Positions 37,904 through 48,245 of a DNA stretch of 64,000 nucleotides are shown piece by piece. The notes under the pieces are model-generated. The model made no database searches, had not been told where the DNA came from, and was given only the letters and a program-made list of their open reading frames with translations. The stretch comes from Erwinia_E haradaeae_A (lineage in GTDB: Bacteria; Pseudomonadota; Gammaproteobacteria; Enterobacterales; Enterobacteriaceae): contig NZ_LR217725.1 in assembly GCF_900698965.1 (NCBI RefSeq), forward strand, positions 806,001 to 870,000. Reading direction: 5' to 3'. The translations under genes and the position numbers were made by a program. Each line of letters opens with the position of its first letter. Position 1 is the first letter of the stretch.

Positions 37904-38386
37904 TTAGATATACTCTACTTTTATAACGTCGTATTGCACATCACCACCAGGAGTGCATATCACTGTTATGTCACCTGCGGTTTTTCCTATTAATCCCCGT
38001 GCCATAGGAGAATTAATAGATATTAAGTTATCCTTGAAATCGGCTTCATCATCACCGACAATACAGTATGTAGATTCCTTCTGAATCTCTCTATTAAAAA
38101 TAGTAACGGTAGACCCAAAAATAACCCGACCATTAGCATTTCCAGACATTTTAATTACATCAATTATATTAGCACGTGATAATTTAGATTCTAACTCTTG
38201 AATGCGACCTTCACAAAAACTTTGTTCTTCGCGGGCCGCATGGTATTCTGCGTTTTCCTTCAGATCTCCATGCTCACGTGCAGCAGCAATAGCAGCAATC
38301 ATGATAGGTCTTTTAATAGTTTTGAGCTCTTCTAGCTCTTTTCGTAGTCTATCCGCACCCCTTAATGTCATTGGAATCTGATTCAT
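37904..38386 (-). CDS. greA: Transcription elongation factor GreA
   Basis: GreA enters the RNA polymerase secondary channel and stimulates transcript cleavage to rescue backtracked complexes. I start at the ATG at 38386, preceded by GAGG, giving MNQIPMTLRGADRLRKEL and 160 residues (E. coli 158). The coiled-coil tip acidic residues lie in AAIAAAREHGDLKENAEYHAAREEQ, and the C-terminal FKBP-like domain has INSPMARGLIGKTAGD. It heads the greA-to-deaD block. Confidence 0.97.
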   Translation of the reverse strand: MNQIPMTLRGADRLRKELEELKTIKRPIMIAAIAAAREHGDLKENAEYHAAREEQSFCEGRIQELESKLSRANIIDVIKMSGNANGRVIFGSTVTIFNREIQKESTYCIVGDDEADFKDNLISINSPMARGLIGKTAGDITVICTPGGDVQYDVIKVEYI

Positions 38387-38831
38387 CACTATACCTCGCA
38401 CTATAGGAATAAGCCTAAATAGACAATTGTCTGCATTCTGTATGCTAGCATACAAAAAAGTATTCTATAAACATCTAGATATTATTTTTTCGTAAAATAC
38501 ATCTTGAGTATTTTGTAAATTTTTAATTTATTGCTCTTATTCTTTACTTGCTGTCATAATAAACCATGGTAGAAATACCACTACCTGAATCTTTACGCCA
38601 ATGCTGTTTTTATAACCTCTATGTATGAAAATGAAAAATAAGTAAACAGAAGAAGACTATGCCCTGTGATTTTTTGCTTTTGATATAGATTGATTGTTAT
38701 AAAATTACTACAAACCTACTACACGAAAGGCTGTTCTATTCTATTCAGCCTACAGCATATTTCGTCTCCTACCTTGTGTAATAATTTTTACGGAATAGCA
38801 GTAATGAGTTATATACAATGTATTATCAGAA
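38387..38831. other. Intergenic spacer greA-mnmE
   Basis: These 445 bp hold no recognisable gene. mnmE is not a neighbour of greA in E. coli, so a rearrangement junction lies here. Confidence 0.4.
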
Positions 38832-40196
38832 TTATTTTCCTATACAAAAAGTAGAAAATATAGATCCTAATAAATCATTAGAACTGAATTCACCAGTAAT
38901 CTCATTTAACGCTTTTTGTGCTAAACGTAAATCTTCTGCTAAAATTTCTCCCGATAGTTGCACTAGCATATGATGCTGACAATCCTGAAGATGTGTTGTT
39001 GCTAATTTAAGAGCCTGTATATGGCGACGACGAGCAAGAAACCTATTTTCTATAGTTTCAGACCCAAGCATGCTAGCCTTTAAATGGTCAAGTAAATGTT
39101 GAATACCTACCCCAGTACGCGCTGATAAACAAATTAGTGAGCCTCCACGAACCTGCTGTACGCCCTGAGATTCATGCGTAATATCTGACTTATTGCGTAT
39201 AATTGTAAAAGGCGGTACTTGATCTAACTTGGTGCTAAGATCTGGCCAAATATCAAAAAGATCTATAGAATTTGTCGTCATTCCGTCTACTACAAAAAGA
39301 ATATGATCGGCTTGCTTAATTTCGTGCCAAGCGCGTTCAATTCCAATACGCTCTATTTTATCTTTAGTGTCACGCAGCCCTGCAGTATCAATCACATGAA
39401 ATGGCATGCCGTCGATATAAAGATATTCATGCAGTATGTCACGTGTTGTACCTTCAATGTCAGTAACGATGGCGGATTGTCGTCCAGACAGTCTATTTAG
39501 TAGACTGGATTTTCCGGCATTCGGCTGACCAGCAATAACTACTTTTCTTCCTTCACGCAGTAAATTTCCCAGGTGAGCTTCTTTATAAACCAAATCTAGC
39601 TTAGAAATTAATTCGTATAACTGAGATTCTATACTGGAATCTGGTACAGAATGAATATTTTCATCTGGAAAATTAATCATCGTTTCTATTGTAATGCGAA
39701 GATGAGTAAGTGCATCTGCAAGATCCCTGATGCGCGCAGAAAATACCCCCTGTAATGATCGTGCAGCTGAGCGTGCCGCTTGCTCTGAATCAGCATCAAT
39801 TAAATCAGAAATTGCCTCTGCTTGTATTAAGTCGAGCTTATTATTTAAAAACGCACGTTCTGAAAACTCGCCAGGATTAGCGATTCGTAGTCCTGGTACT
39901 AACAAGATATTCTTAAGAATTAAATCTAGAATTACAGGACCGCCATGCCCTTGTAGTTCCAAAACATCCTCACCAGTAAAAGAATATGGCGCAGGAAACC
40001 ATAACGCGATCCCTTTATCCAGAACGCAATCATCTTGGTCGTAAAATTCAAGATATTCGGCGTAACGCGCTTGAGGTAACTTTTTTAAAATTTTCTGAGC
40101 AACTCTAGCAGACTCATTACCCGAAACACGCAGAATCCCAACGCTGCCGCGCCCTGGTGGCGTTGCCTCAGCGACAATAGTATCGCTATAATTCAT
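38832..40196 (-). CDS. mnmE: tRNA modification GTPase MnmE
   Basis: MnmE works with MnmG to place the 5-carboxymethylaminomethyl group on wobble U34. The ATG at 40196 gives 454 residues, the E. coli length; an in-frame TTG six bases upstream is less likely. The N-terminal folate-binding domain begins SDTIVAEATPPGRGSVGILR. The G domain carries GQPNAGKSSLLNRLSG, DTAGLRDT and NKSD. The C-terminal CIGK motif with its conserved Cys is intact. The usual upstream neighbours (rpmH, rnpA, yidC) are absent. Confidence 0.97.
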   Translation of the reverse strand: MNYSDTIVAEATPPGRGSVGILRVSGNESARVAQKILKKLPQARYAEYLEFYDQDDCVLDKGIALWFPAPYSFTGEDVLELQGHGGPVILDLILKNILLVPGLRIANPGEFSERAFLNNKLDLIQAEAISDLIDADSEQAARSAARSLQGVFSARIRDLADALTHLRITIETMINFPDENIHSVPDSSIESQLYELISKLDLVYKEAHLGNLLREGRKVVIAGQPNAGKSSLLNRLSGRQSAIVTDIEGTTRDILHEYLYIDGMPFHVIDTAGLRDTKDKIERIGIERAWHEIKQADHILFVVDGMTTNSIDLFDIWPDLSTKLDQVPPFTIIRNKSDITHESQGVQQVRGGSLICLSARTGVGIQHLLDHLKASMLGSETIENRFLARRRHIQALKLATTHLQDCQHHMLVQLSGEILAEDLRLAQKALNEITGEFSSNDLLGSIFSTFCIGK

Positions 40197-40484
40197 AATC
40201 AAGATACTCGCTAACTAAGATGTATTAAAATGCTTTGGGCAAATAGCATCATTACTTCAATAATAGGCTAGTAAAACCTTTGGTAGAGAAAATACTATCT
40301 TAAACCTGCAGAATAATTACTATATTGAAATATTCTATTAGCCATTATACCACACGCGAGATACTATACTACATAGCGTATGTGTACAATAATGTACTGA
40401 TTCTTACATGGTAAGTTTATATCAAAACTTCTGTATTATTTTTTAAAAGTGTATATATAAATGCACATAGTATAAGAGACACTC

Positions 40485-40510
40485 TGATGTCATACTATGA
40501 TGTCATACTA
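40485..40510. repeat. Tandem duplication of a 13-mer
   Basis: TGATGTCATACTA occurs twice head to tail at 40485-40497 and 40498-40510, without a mismatch. Confidence 0.85.
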
Positions 40511-40959
40511 CAGGCGTTCCAGATAGGAACTGTTCTTATCAAGAATGGGATACCTATACTACACTAGGTGTATCTATAACCTATAATAATAGATAATAGA
40601 TATATCTAATATGTGTACACAATGATGATAGAGATACACAAAGACTCTACATCTAAAAATCTAAAAATTAAAAAATATAATAGGTGCAATCTATGCAATC
40701 CTAGATATAATATATCTAATCATATTGGATTCATTTAAGTAAAGTTATCCATGCTATTTTAAACTTTCTGTTTTCTAATATATGGCAATAACCTTAAATG
40801 ACTATAGCTGATCAAGATCATATTATAAAATAATCTATCTATATATAGTAGCGTATCTTACCGATGCAGATACTAAACGCACTCAATAATCGATTATGAT
40901 CTGATGTATTATACACATAATGCATCAATGTTGAATATTTAATCATTTGCTCGGTAATC

Positions 40960-41065
40960 TTTCATGCTATAAAGTGATCTCTAACATATTTCTTTAATGC
41001 TATAAAATGATCTCTAACATATTATGTTAAATAACTATAATTATTATGTTAAATCACTATAATTA
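40960..41065. repeat. Two adjacent pairs of imperfect direct repeats
   Basis: A 30-nt segment containing ATGCTATAAAGTGATCTCTA is followed by a near-copy (ATGCTATAAAATGATCTCTA), both ending AACATAT. Directly after it ATTATGTTAAATAACTATAA is followed by a second copy with one change. This is slippage-type local duplication. Confidence 0.8.
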
Positions 41066-41679
41066 AAATAACCATAATTTAAGATATGCTCTTTAAATAC
41101 AGATATCTTTTGTAAAAATTTTTAAGATTTTTTGATTTTTTTTGCAGAAAGAGCGCCACATCAAAGTACGACTGATTGTGGTAATGGCATTTTATCGTAT
41201 TTCATCGCATAAGTTATATTAAAGCATATCCAGAAAGCATTCTAAATTTTCAAGTAAAATTGAAGTAAGATTTTTTCTAAGAATTTACCACGCTATTGTA
41301 CTATAGATTCGGTCTCTGTTCTATAGTAGTCTCATGCCTTTATGAATATCACTCCTTAAAACTAATTCAAAAGGCTATATTATCAACAAAAATAGATCGT
41401 TTGCACCAAGAACATCATAAAAATCATTAAAGAATAATATGTTTTTACATAGTTACACTCCATAACCTAAAGAAATTCCATAAATCTATTGCTATTATAT
41501 TCTAGTCAGATTAGCCTGATATTGACCATAATATAGTTAGATCGCATTCTTCGGAAATCTCATAAAAAGATTTCATGTAAAAATGAACGATAAAAGCTAA
41601 TCGACATAACATTATACTTTGTAGGTGTTCAGAAATCATTGGCAGTACTGTTAGTATGCAAGTAGTATGCAAAAACAAC

Positions 41680-41728
41680 CCTCCTTACCCCAAAAGCTTC
41701 TTGAGCAGAAGCTTTTGGGGTAAGGAGG
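41680..41728. repeat. Perfect 22-bp inverted repeat, 5-nt loop
   Basis: Arms 41680-41701 and 41707-41728 are exact reverse complements around TGAGC. The stem contains CCTCCTTACCCC and AAAAGCTTCT, so it is clearly more GC-rich than the surrounding desert. On the minus strand it is followed by GTTGTTTTTGC, so it could terminate a minus-strand transcript, but there is no recognised minus-strand gene upstream within about 2 kb. It is the longest perfect hairpin in the window. Confidence 0.92.
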
Positions 41729-42287
41729 AGTAACTTCAGTACATAATCACTCTCAAATACAAATGTTATCTATAACGCTATAAGTAAATAATAGTATTTA
41801 TAATAAAATACATATCACTGAGTGTAATCGCTAGGTAACTGTCATTATTTTTTATTAAATGATTTTAATTTAAACTTTTGCATGCCCCATCATATATTGC
41901 TATGTATCATGTTTACGTGTCACTGTTGTATAGCGTGAAGATCTATATTAGAGCCATTAGAGCAGTATCATATCCTGAACTAAAAGGGGTGTTGTGATAG
42001 TCACATGCGTATCAATTTTTACAGAAAACTATCTATACAGTATAAAAAATACTACAATAGTCTGCTATTATGCATAAATTTATAAATACCGTATCGACGC
42101 CTCTATTAAGTAGTTACTAGATCTTCAATATATTTCATAAATACAATATAGTATATAAGCTTATTCGTTCTGTTTCTGAACTAATATCAAGACAAAAATA
42201 ACATCAAGATAAAAATAATGAGCATGAGATACCACTCTATAAGATTATCTCTTATTAATTATCGATACCTAAAATTATGGAGGTCAG

Positions 42288-43541
42288 ATGTTTGAACGAA
42301 CAATGAATATTGCTAATTATGATCCTGTCTTATGGCATGCTATGGAAAAGGAAAAACAGCGTCAAGAAGAACATATTGAGCTAATTGCTTCCGAAAATTA
42401 TACTAGCCCACGTGTCATGCAAGCACAAGGATCTCACTTGACGAATAAATATGCTGAAGGATACCCCGGAAAACGCTATTATGGTGGATGCCAGTACATA
42501 GATCTTATTGAGCAATTAGCTATTGATCGTGTCAAGAAGCTATTCGGAGCTGATTATGCAAATGTCCAACCCCATTCAGGTTCGCAAGCAAATTTTGCTG
42601 TTTATACTGCACTGCTAAATTATGGTGATACTGTTCTAAGCATGCATTTAACTCATGGAGGCCATCTCAGCCATGGGTCCCCAGTAAATCTTTCAGGTAA
42701 GCTTTATAATATAATTTCATATGGTACTGATCATGCTGGTCAAATTAATTATAATGAAATAGAGAGCCTAGCCAAAAAACATCAACCGAAAATGATTATT
42801 GGTGGATTTTCTGCCTACTCTGGCTTGTGTGATTGGAGAGCTATGCGCGAAATTTCTGACCGTTTTGGTGCGTATCTTGTTATTGACATGGCACATGTTG
42901 CTGGGTTAATTGCTGCTGATATTTATCCAAACCCATTACCCCATGCGCATGTTGTAACTTCAACTACCCATAAAACACTAGCTGGTCCTCGTGGAGGTAT
43001 AATATTAGCATCAGGTGGTGATCAAGCATTTTATCAGAAGCTAAACGCTGCTGTTTTTCCTGGTGGACAAGGAGGCCCATTACTGCATGTTATTGCTGGC
43101 AAGGCTGTAGCCTTTAAGGAAGCAATGGAACCTGAATTTAAGGCCTATCAAAAGAATATAATCGAAAACTCTAAAGCAATGGTATCGATCTTTTTAAATC
43201 GGGGATATAATGTAGTCTCTGGCTGCACACATAATCACCTCTTTCTTTTAAATTTAATAGATAAAAATCTTACTGGACAAGTCGCGGAAAATGTTTTAAA
43301 TCGTGCTAATATTACTATCAATAAAAATAGTATTCCAAACGATCCCCAAAATCCATTTATTACATCTGGCATACGTATTGGATCTGCTGCTGTAACACGC
43401 CGAGGTTTGAAAAAAGATGATGTCTGCTTAGTAGCAGACTGGGTTAGTGATCTGCTTGATAACATAAGAAATCTAGAAATTAGTCGAAACGTAAAAAATC
43501 AAGTAATAGAGTTATGCTCTCGATTTCCTGTTTATGAATAA
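42288..43541 (+). CDS. glyA: Serine hydroxymethyltransferase
   Basis: GlyA interconverts serine and glycine with transfer of a one-carbon unit to tetrahydrofolate, using PLP. The 417-residue product equals E. coli in length. HIELIASENYTSPRVMQAQG and the PLP-lysine block STTHKTLAGPRGG (Lys near 229) are intact, as are VQPHSGSQANFAVY and the C-terminal GIRIGSAAVTRRG. A strong GGAGG site precedes the ATG at 42288. It is a monocistronic gene next to a desert; the usual divergent hmp is absent. Confidence 0.98.
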   Translation: MFERTMNIANYDPVLWHAMEKEKQRQEEHIELIASENYTSPRVMQAQGSHLTNKYAEGYPGKRYYGGCQYIDLIEQLAIDRVKKLFGADYANVQPHSGSQANFAVYTALLNYGDTVLSMHLTHGGHLSHGSPVNLSGKLYNIISYGTDHAGQINYNEIESLAKKHQPKMIIGGFSAYSGLCDWRAMREISDRFGAYLVIDMAHVAGLIAADIYPNPLPHAHVVTSTTHKTLAGPRGGIILASGGDQAFYQKLNAAVFPGGQGGPLLHVIAGKAVAFKEAMEPEFKAYQKNIIENSKAMVSIFLNRGYNVVSGCTHNHLFLLNLIDKNLTGQVAENVLNRANITINKNSIPNDPQNPFITSGIRIGSAAVTRRGLKKDDVCLVADWVSDLLDNIRNLEISRNVKNQVIELCSRFPVYE

Positions 43542-43759
43542 CTAATTTTAGCAGACAAGAGATTACAGCCACAGTAATGCAGCACTCTAAAAGCATCTGT
43601 CAATTAATTTCTTAGAGTTTTTTTGATCTATAATCTTGCTGTAAAAACAATAGCGCTTTGCTTTCGTTTATACTATCGATAAACGGTGGGCTTGATGAAA
43701 CAACAATCATGAATGTCATGTATTAGATACGAAAAACACATACATAATACATTGAGTTT

Positions 43760-44182
43760 TTAATTATTTATTAATAATCTCAATTTTTTATGAATAGCAT
43801 AAATCATAGCCCCCAGACCATGTGAGCGAGATGGCGTTAATTGTTGTATAAGATTCAGACCTGATAACCATGATTGTATATTAAAATCTATAAGATTTTG
43901 TGGTGTCATATGTTGATAACAACTAAAAACAATAGCTAACAAACCCTTGACAAGTGCTGCATCACTATCTCCGTCTAATATTACCAAACCTGCTTTATCA
44001 GTATCCACAGAAATCCATACTTGACTTTGACAACCGGGAACAACGTTTTTTGAATGATATAGACCTTTAGAAGGCACCGGCATAGCCAAGCCTAATTCAA
44101 TAATATATAAATACTTTTCTTCCTGATTTGCACAACGATGAAAATTACAAACTAGTATATCTCTATCCAAAAAAACAGACAT
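43760..44182 (-). CDS. sufE: Cysteine desulfuration protein SufE
   Basis: SufE accepts the persulfide sulfur from SufS and hands it to SufB. The 140-residue product (E. coli 138) keeps Cys51 in VVPGCQSQVW and the blocks EEKYLYIIELG, GDSDAALVKGLLAIVF and LTPSRSHGLGAM. It is the last gene of the suf series but lies 787 bp after sufS, whereas in E. coli the two are adjacent; it may need its own promoter. Confidence 0.97.
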   Translation of the reverse strand: MSVFLDRDILVCNFHRCANQEEKYLYIIELGLAMPVPSKGLYHSKNVVPGCQSQVWISVDTDKAGLVILDGDSDAALVKGLLAIVFSCYQHMTPQNLIDFNIQSWLSGLNLIQQLTPSRSHGLGAMIYAIHKKLRLLINN

Positions 44183-44969
44183 ACTTCCTCACTTGAATAG
44201 TTATATGGGTGATGATCTAATGGAGAATTTTCAGAACAAAACAGCATCCGATATACATCATCGGCATGATACTCGTAGCGTTCTTAAATTCTTGCGCGTT
44301 GGTAGAATTACACTATAGTAAAGAAAAAAATCAGAATCTAATGCAAAAGTCAACAATCTGTGCTGTCACACAGGTTTAAAGAACCTGGATGCTCAAAAGC
44401 AAGATATCAGTCAACAGACTAGTAAGCTCTATCACAATCAAGTTATTATTCTTCCATTTTATTTGGAAAATAGCAGTAATCATGTCTGTTGTCTGTTTTA
44501 CGAATTTAATGTTTAGATATCATATATCGTATATGCATAGTAAAGAGATATCTGATATACTACATGAGTAGTAATCTTGCATCCCCTCGGCTCATATTTC
44601 TCATATTTAGTGCGCGTCCATAATGTATGTGTTAATAATTAGAGCTAAATCTATAAAATACTGCTTATCATTACTAAATGTTTCAAAAGGATTATGCTTG
44701 TGAAATTGATATGATAAGCATACATATGTTGTATGTAATGTTTGATTTTCTTACAAAAATCCAAAAAAACCATTAGCGTTAAAAGTACATCATCAGTACT
44801 AGCAAGACAAGCTAGATGGTAGTCATTGCAACTATATATTCTGACAGTATTTGCAGAAAAATATCTTAGCATATATCTCATGCTCTATTAAAACCTTATA
44901 CATATTTTAATGACTATCATAGAGAAGTGATATTTTACACGCATCGCTAACGCATTAGTTTTAAATAAT
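44183..44969. other. Spacer splitting sufS from sufE
   Basis: These 787 bp interrupt the ancestral sufSE junction. I recognise no inserted gene or element; open frames are short and AT-rich. Either an insertion decayed here or the spacer expanded. Confidence 0.45.
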
Positions 44970-46190
44970 TTAACCTAATAAATGCTGAATGCGAATTAAA
45001 CTAGATACCAAACGATCTATCTCGTCTTCAGTATTATAGAGAACAAATGAGGCACGACACATTGATGAAACACCATAATACTGCATTAATGGCATGGCAC
45101 AATGATGGCCAGTACGAATAGCGATACCATATTGATCTAAAAAACTACCTACGTCAAACGCATGATGACGGCCAAGATTAAAGGATACAACCCCTATAGC
45201 TTTCGGGGGGCTATAAATTATTATATCTGGCACATCTGATAACTTATTTAGCGCATATCTCATCAGTTTCTTTTCATGCTGAATAATACTATCCATCCCT
45301 AGCTCACTCACCCATCGTAACGCAGCACCTAGACCAATAATAGACCCAATGTTTGGTGAGCCAGCTTCAAATCTCCAAGGAGCTGTAGTATATGTTGTTT
45401 CTTTACTGAGGCTAACGGTAGAAATCATTGATCCTCCGCCCTCCCATGGTGGCATTAATTCTAAAATCGCTTTACGACCATATAAGATCCCAATACCGGA
45501 AGGCCCGTAAATTTTATGACCAGAAAACACATAAAAATCACAATCTAGGTCCTGAACATCTATCGTATCATGCATAATTGCTTGAGCACCATCAATTAAT
45601 GTTACTATTCCGCATGCCTTAGCCTGAGCAATAATTGCTTTTACCGGATTTTGAGTACCTAATACATTAGAAACATGAGTTAATGCTAATAAACGAGTAC
45701 GAGAATCTATTAATGATGATAAACGCGTTACATCTAATGTCCCAGTACATGTCAAAGGAATATAACGTAATTCAGCATTGATACGCTTTATAAGCATCTG
45801 CCAAGGCACAATATTTGCGTGATGCTCCATTTCTGTGATAATAATATTATCACCAGGTTGGAGTTGACTCTCACCCCAGCTATGTGCTACTAGATTAATT
45901 GCTTCGGTTGCCCCTTTGACAAATACTATCTCTTCTGAACTAGCTGCATGTAAAAAACTCGCGACCTGTTTTCGAATATCTTCCATCCTGGTAGTAGCAT
46001 TGGCACTTAAAGTATGAATACCACGATGCACTGCTGCATATTCATGCTGGTAAAAATAAGATTCAGCATCAAGGACAACCTGCGGTTTTTGTGCGCTTGC
46101 TGCACTATCTAAATAAACTAATGGATGTCCATTTACTTCTTTGGCTAATAATGGAAATTCTAAACGAATATTAGAAATATTCACACTCAT
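44970..46190 (-). CDS. sufS: Cysteine desulfurase SufS
   Basis: SufS is a PLP-dependent class II cysteine desulfurase that feeds sulfur to SufE for Fe-S assembly. At 406 residues it equals the E. coli length. The PLP lysine lies in FSGHKIYGPSGIGILYG (about 226) and the persulfide Cys in RTGHHCAMPLMQ (about 364). Its ATG overlaps the sufD stop (TAATG), so the two are coupled. Confidence 0.97.
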   Translation of the reverse strand: MSVNISNIRLEFPLLAKEVNGHPLVYLDSAASAQKPQVVLDAESYFYQHEYAAVHRGIHTLSANATTRMEDIRKQVASFLHAASSEEIVFVKGATEAINLVAHSWGESQLQPGDNIIITEMEHHANIVPWQMLIKRINAELRYIPLTCTGTLDVTRLSSLIDSRTRLLALTHVSNVLGTQNPVKAIIAQAKACGIVTLIDGAQAIMHDTIDVQDLDCDFYVFSGHKIYGPSGIGILYGRKAILELMPPWEGGGSMISTVSLSKETTYTTAPWRFEAGSPNIGSIIGLGAALRWVSELGMDSIIQHEKKLMRYALNKLSDVPDIIIYSPPKAIGVVSFNLGRHHAFDVGSFLDQYGIAIRTGHHCAMPLMQYYGVSSMCRASFVLYNTEDEIDRLVSSLIRIQHLLG

Positions 46191-47488
46191 TACGCACCTC
46201 CTCTGACACGATCAGCAATACGTTTTTGCACCGCTTCCTTAAGAGGGGAATCAGACAAGAACTCCGTAACTTCAGAAGAAAATGCCTCTATCATCATGCG
46301 CTGTGCAAGAGATTTTTTAATTCCACGTGTTCCTAAGTAAAATATCTGCTCTTCGTTAATGCATGACATTGTTACTCCATGCCCGCATTGCACATCGTCA
46401 TTATAAATTTCTAATTGAGGTCGACTATCAACTTCTGCCGCAGGACCTAACAGCAAGTTGTTGTTATTCATCTGTGCATGAGTTTTTGATGCCTTTAAAG
46501 ATACTTGAAGCATTCCATTAAATATTGCTTTTGCGCAGTCGAATACGATCGTTTTATGTAACTGCTTACTGTTACAAAAAGCATTGGCATGCTCTAACCA
46601 AGTTCGATTTTCAGATACTTCTGTACCGATGGGTATCATTAAGCTGTTCAATATCAACCTAGAGCTATCCCCATGCAGTTTAATACTAGTCTGATGGCGA
46701 GTCAGTATTGATCCTAATAAAAAATTATGACTTTCTGCTTGGGTGTGAGACCCTATGTTTAAATCATTATGAGAAAAATGATAACCACGAGAATCTTCAA
46801 ACGCGAGATAGTAATGTTTAAAGCTAGCATAATTACCAATATTTGCAGTAAATCGTGCGGCAGTGAAGCACGATGAGCTACTCAAAGTAATAAAGTGCTC
46901 AATAACTACGGCCTCACTATTAGAATCTTGTTGTAGATGGCAACGGTATCCTGAAGTGTATAATTTATCAGTAGCACTACAATGATTAGAATCTCCACCA
47001 GTAGTAACATGTAATAGGTATAATGGACGTGTTGCTTTCTTACCATAAGAAAGGCGAATAAATGTAACCTGCTCCACTAGACTCTCTGTAAAATGCAAAA
47101 AAAATTCAGGATGAATGGAGTTGCTACACGCCGATTCTTGGGATACCCTAGGAATCCTATGAACAGTAAAAGGATCATATTCAGTATCGCTTAATTCAGA
47201 TGACAAGCGTCCATCTATAAAAACTAATCGAAGTGCGTTAATTGGCAGAGCGTGTTCTATAATGGTGTTTAAACTTAAAATAACAGGATTTGGTGAAACA
47301 AACTGCTTATCCAATAGCCAATTCAATGGTATATGTTTCCACTCTTCTTGCGTCTGTACAGGAAAGCCTAAACGTAAAACTTCACACCAGTGTTGACGTG
47401 CTTGCAGACTATCAAGATTGCCTCTCGTTTCTAACAAATGTTTCCATTGTTGTAATATCTCCTCATTCTTGGTCAACAAGCCAGCCAT
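46190..47488 (-). CDS. sufD: Fe-S assembly scaffold subunit SufD
   Basis: SufD is a beta-helix partner of SufB in the SufBC2D scaffold. The 432 residues compare with 423 in E. coli. SLMIPIGTEVSENRTWLEHA, CNSKQLHKTIV and QLEIYNDDVQCGHG (with the conserved His of the cluster interface) are all present, as is DEQIFYLxxRGI in the form EEQIFYLGTRGI. The N-terminal half is more diverged. The start overlaps the sufC end by 26 bp. Confidence 0.95.
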   Translation of the reverse strand: MAGLLTKNEEILQQWKHLLETRGNLDSLQARQHWCEVLRLGFPVQTQEEWKHIPLNWLLDKQFVSPNPVILSLNTIIEHALPINALRLVFIDGRLSSELSDTEYDPFTVHRIPRVSQESACSNSIHPEFFLHFTESLVEQVTFIRLSYGKKATRPLYLLHVTTGGDSNHCSATDKLYTSGYRCHLQQDSNSEAVVIEHFITLSSSSCFTAARFTANIGNYASFKHYYLAFEDSRGYHFSHNDLNIGSHTQAESHNFLLGSILTRHQTSIKLHGDSSRLILNSLMIPIGTEVSENRTWLEHANAFCNSKQLHKTIVFDCAKAIFNGMLQVSLKASKTHAQMNNNNLLLGPAAEVDSRPQLEIYNDDVQCGHGVTMSCINEEQIFYLGTRGIKKSLAQRMMIEAFSSEVTEFLSDSPLKEAVQKRIADRVRGGA

Positions 47489-48209
47489 ATCCGTGTTCCT
47501 CCAGTTGCTGTACCAGCAAAAAACCCCCTGATTTTACAATCCTTCCATGAGATAATACATGCACAAAAGATGGTTTGATGCAATCTAATATGCGCCGATA
47601 ATGAGTAATAATAATAAATGAACGCTTATTATTACGGAGACTATTAATGCCATTAGAAATAACTCTTAATGCATCAATATCAAGTCCAGAGTCAGTTTCA
47701 TCTAAAATGCATAAATCCGGCTCTAAAAGGGACATCTGTAGTATATCATTACGCTTTTTCTCTCCTCCAGAAAATCCAACATTCATAGAGCGAGTCATAA
47801 AATCCTCTGGGATTTCTAGTAGGCCCATTTTCTCTTTTAAAACATCTTGAAAAGCAAATCGATCAAGCGCATCTTTTTGACGGTATTTACGTATAGAATT
47901 AACTGCTGTTTGTAAAAACAAATTGTTACTCACTCCAGGAATTTCAACTGGATACTGAAAAGCCACAAAAATTCCTTCTCCCGCACGCTCTTCCGGGTCT
48001 AACTGTAGTAAATTCTTACCTTTTAATGTCACTGCTCCATGGTCTATTACGTAATCTTTACGCCCTGCTAAGGTGGCAGCAAGGGTGCTTTTTCCTGAAC
48101 CGTTAGGACCCATAATGGCATGCACTTCACCTGGTTTTACGTTAAGATTTAAACCGCTAAGGATTTTATGATCACCAACACTAACATGTAAATCTTGAAT
48201 TCTTAACAT
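47463..48209 (-). CDS. sufC: Fe-S assembly ATPase SufC
   Basis: SufC is the ABC-type ATPase of the SufBC2D scaffold; it is cytoplasmic and not a transporter. The 248 residues match E. coli in length. Walker A is GPNGSGKST (residues 35-43), the signature is FSGGEKKRNDILQM, and Walker B is CILDETDSGLD followed by the H-loop THYRRIL. AAGGA lies upstream of its ATG. It follows sufB after 36 bp. Confidence 0.98.
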   Translation of the reverse strand: MLRIQDLHVSVGDHKILSGLNLNVKPGEVHAIMGPNGSGKSTLAATLAGRKDYVIDHGAVTLKGKNLLQLDPEERAGEGIFVAFQYPVEIPGVSNNLFLQTAVNSIRKYRQKDALDRFAFQDVLKEKMGLLEIPEDFMTRSMNVGFSGGEKKRNDILQMSLLEPDLCILDETDSGLDIDALRVISNGINSLRNNKRSFIIITHYRRILDCIKPSFVHVLSHGRIVKSGGFLLVQQLEEHGYGWLVDQE

Positions 48210-48245
48210 ACGGGTCCTTATGAAACCTATCTGTAATATGTAGTA

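Larger units (their letters stand above)
40197..42287. other. Two-kilobase desert between mnmE and glyA
   Basis: No gene is recognisable, and I found no yidC similarity on the minus strand directly upstream of mnmE. The region holds tandem duplications (13-mer at 40485-40510; paired repeats at about 40960-41065) and the 22-bp hairpin at 41680-41728. Confidence 0.5.

Noticed and set aside
41680..41728. Calling the 22-bp hairpin an intrinsic terminator
   Set aside because: Only the minus-strand side has a T-rich flank, and no minus-strand gene is recognisable upstream, so I list it as a repeat.
40197..41900. A decayed yidC upstream of mnmE, as expected from E. coli order
   Set aside because: I compared the minus strand nearest mnmE with the YidC C-terminus and saw no convincing match.
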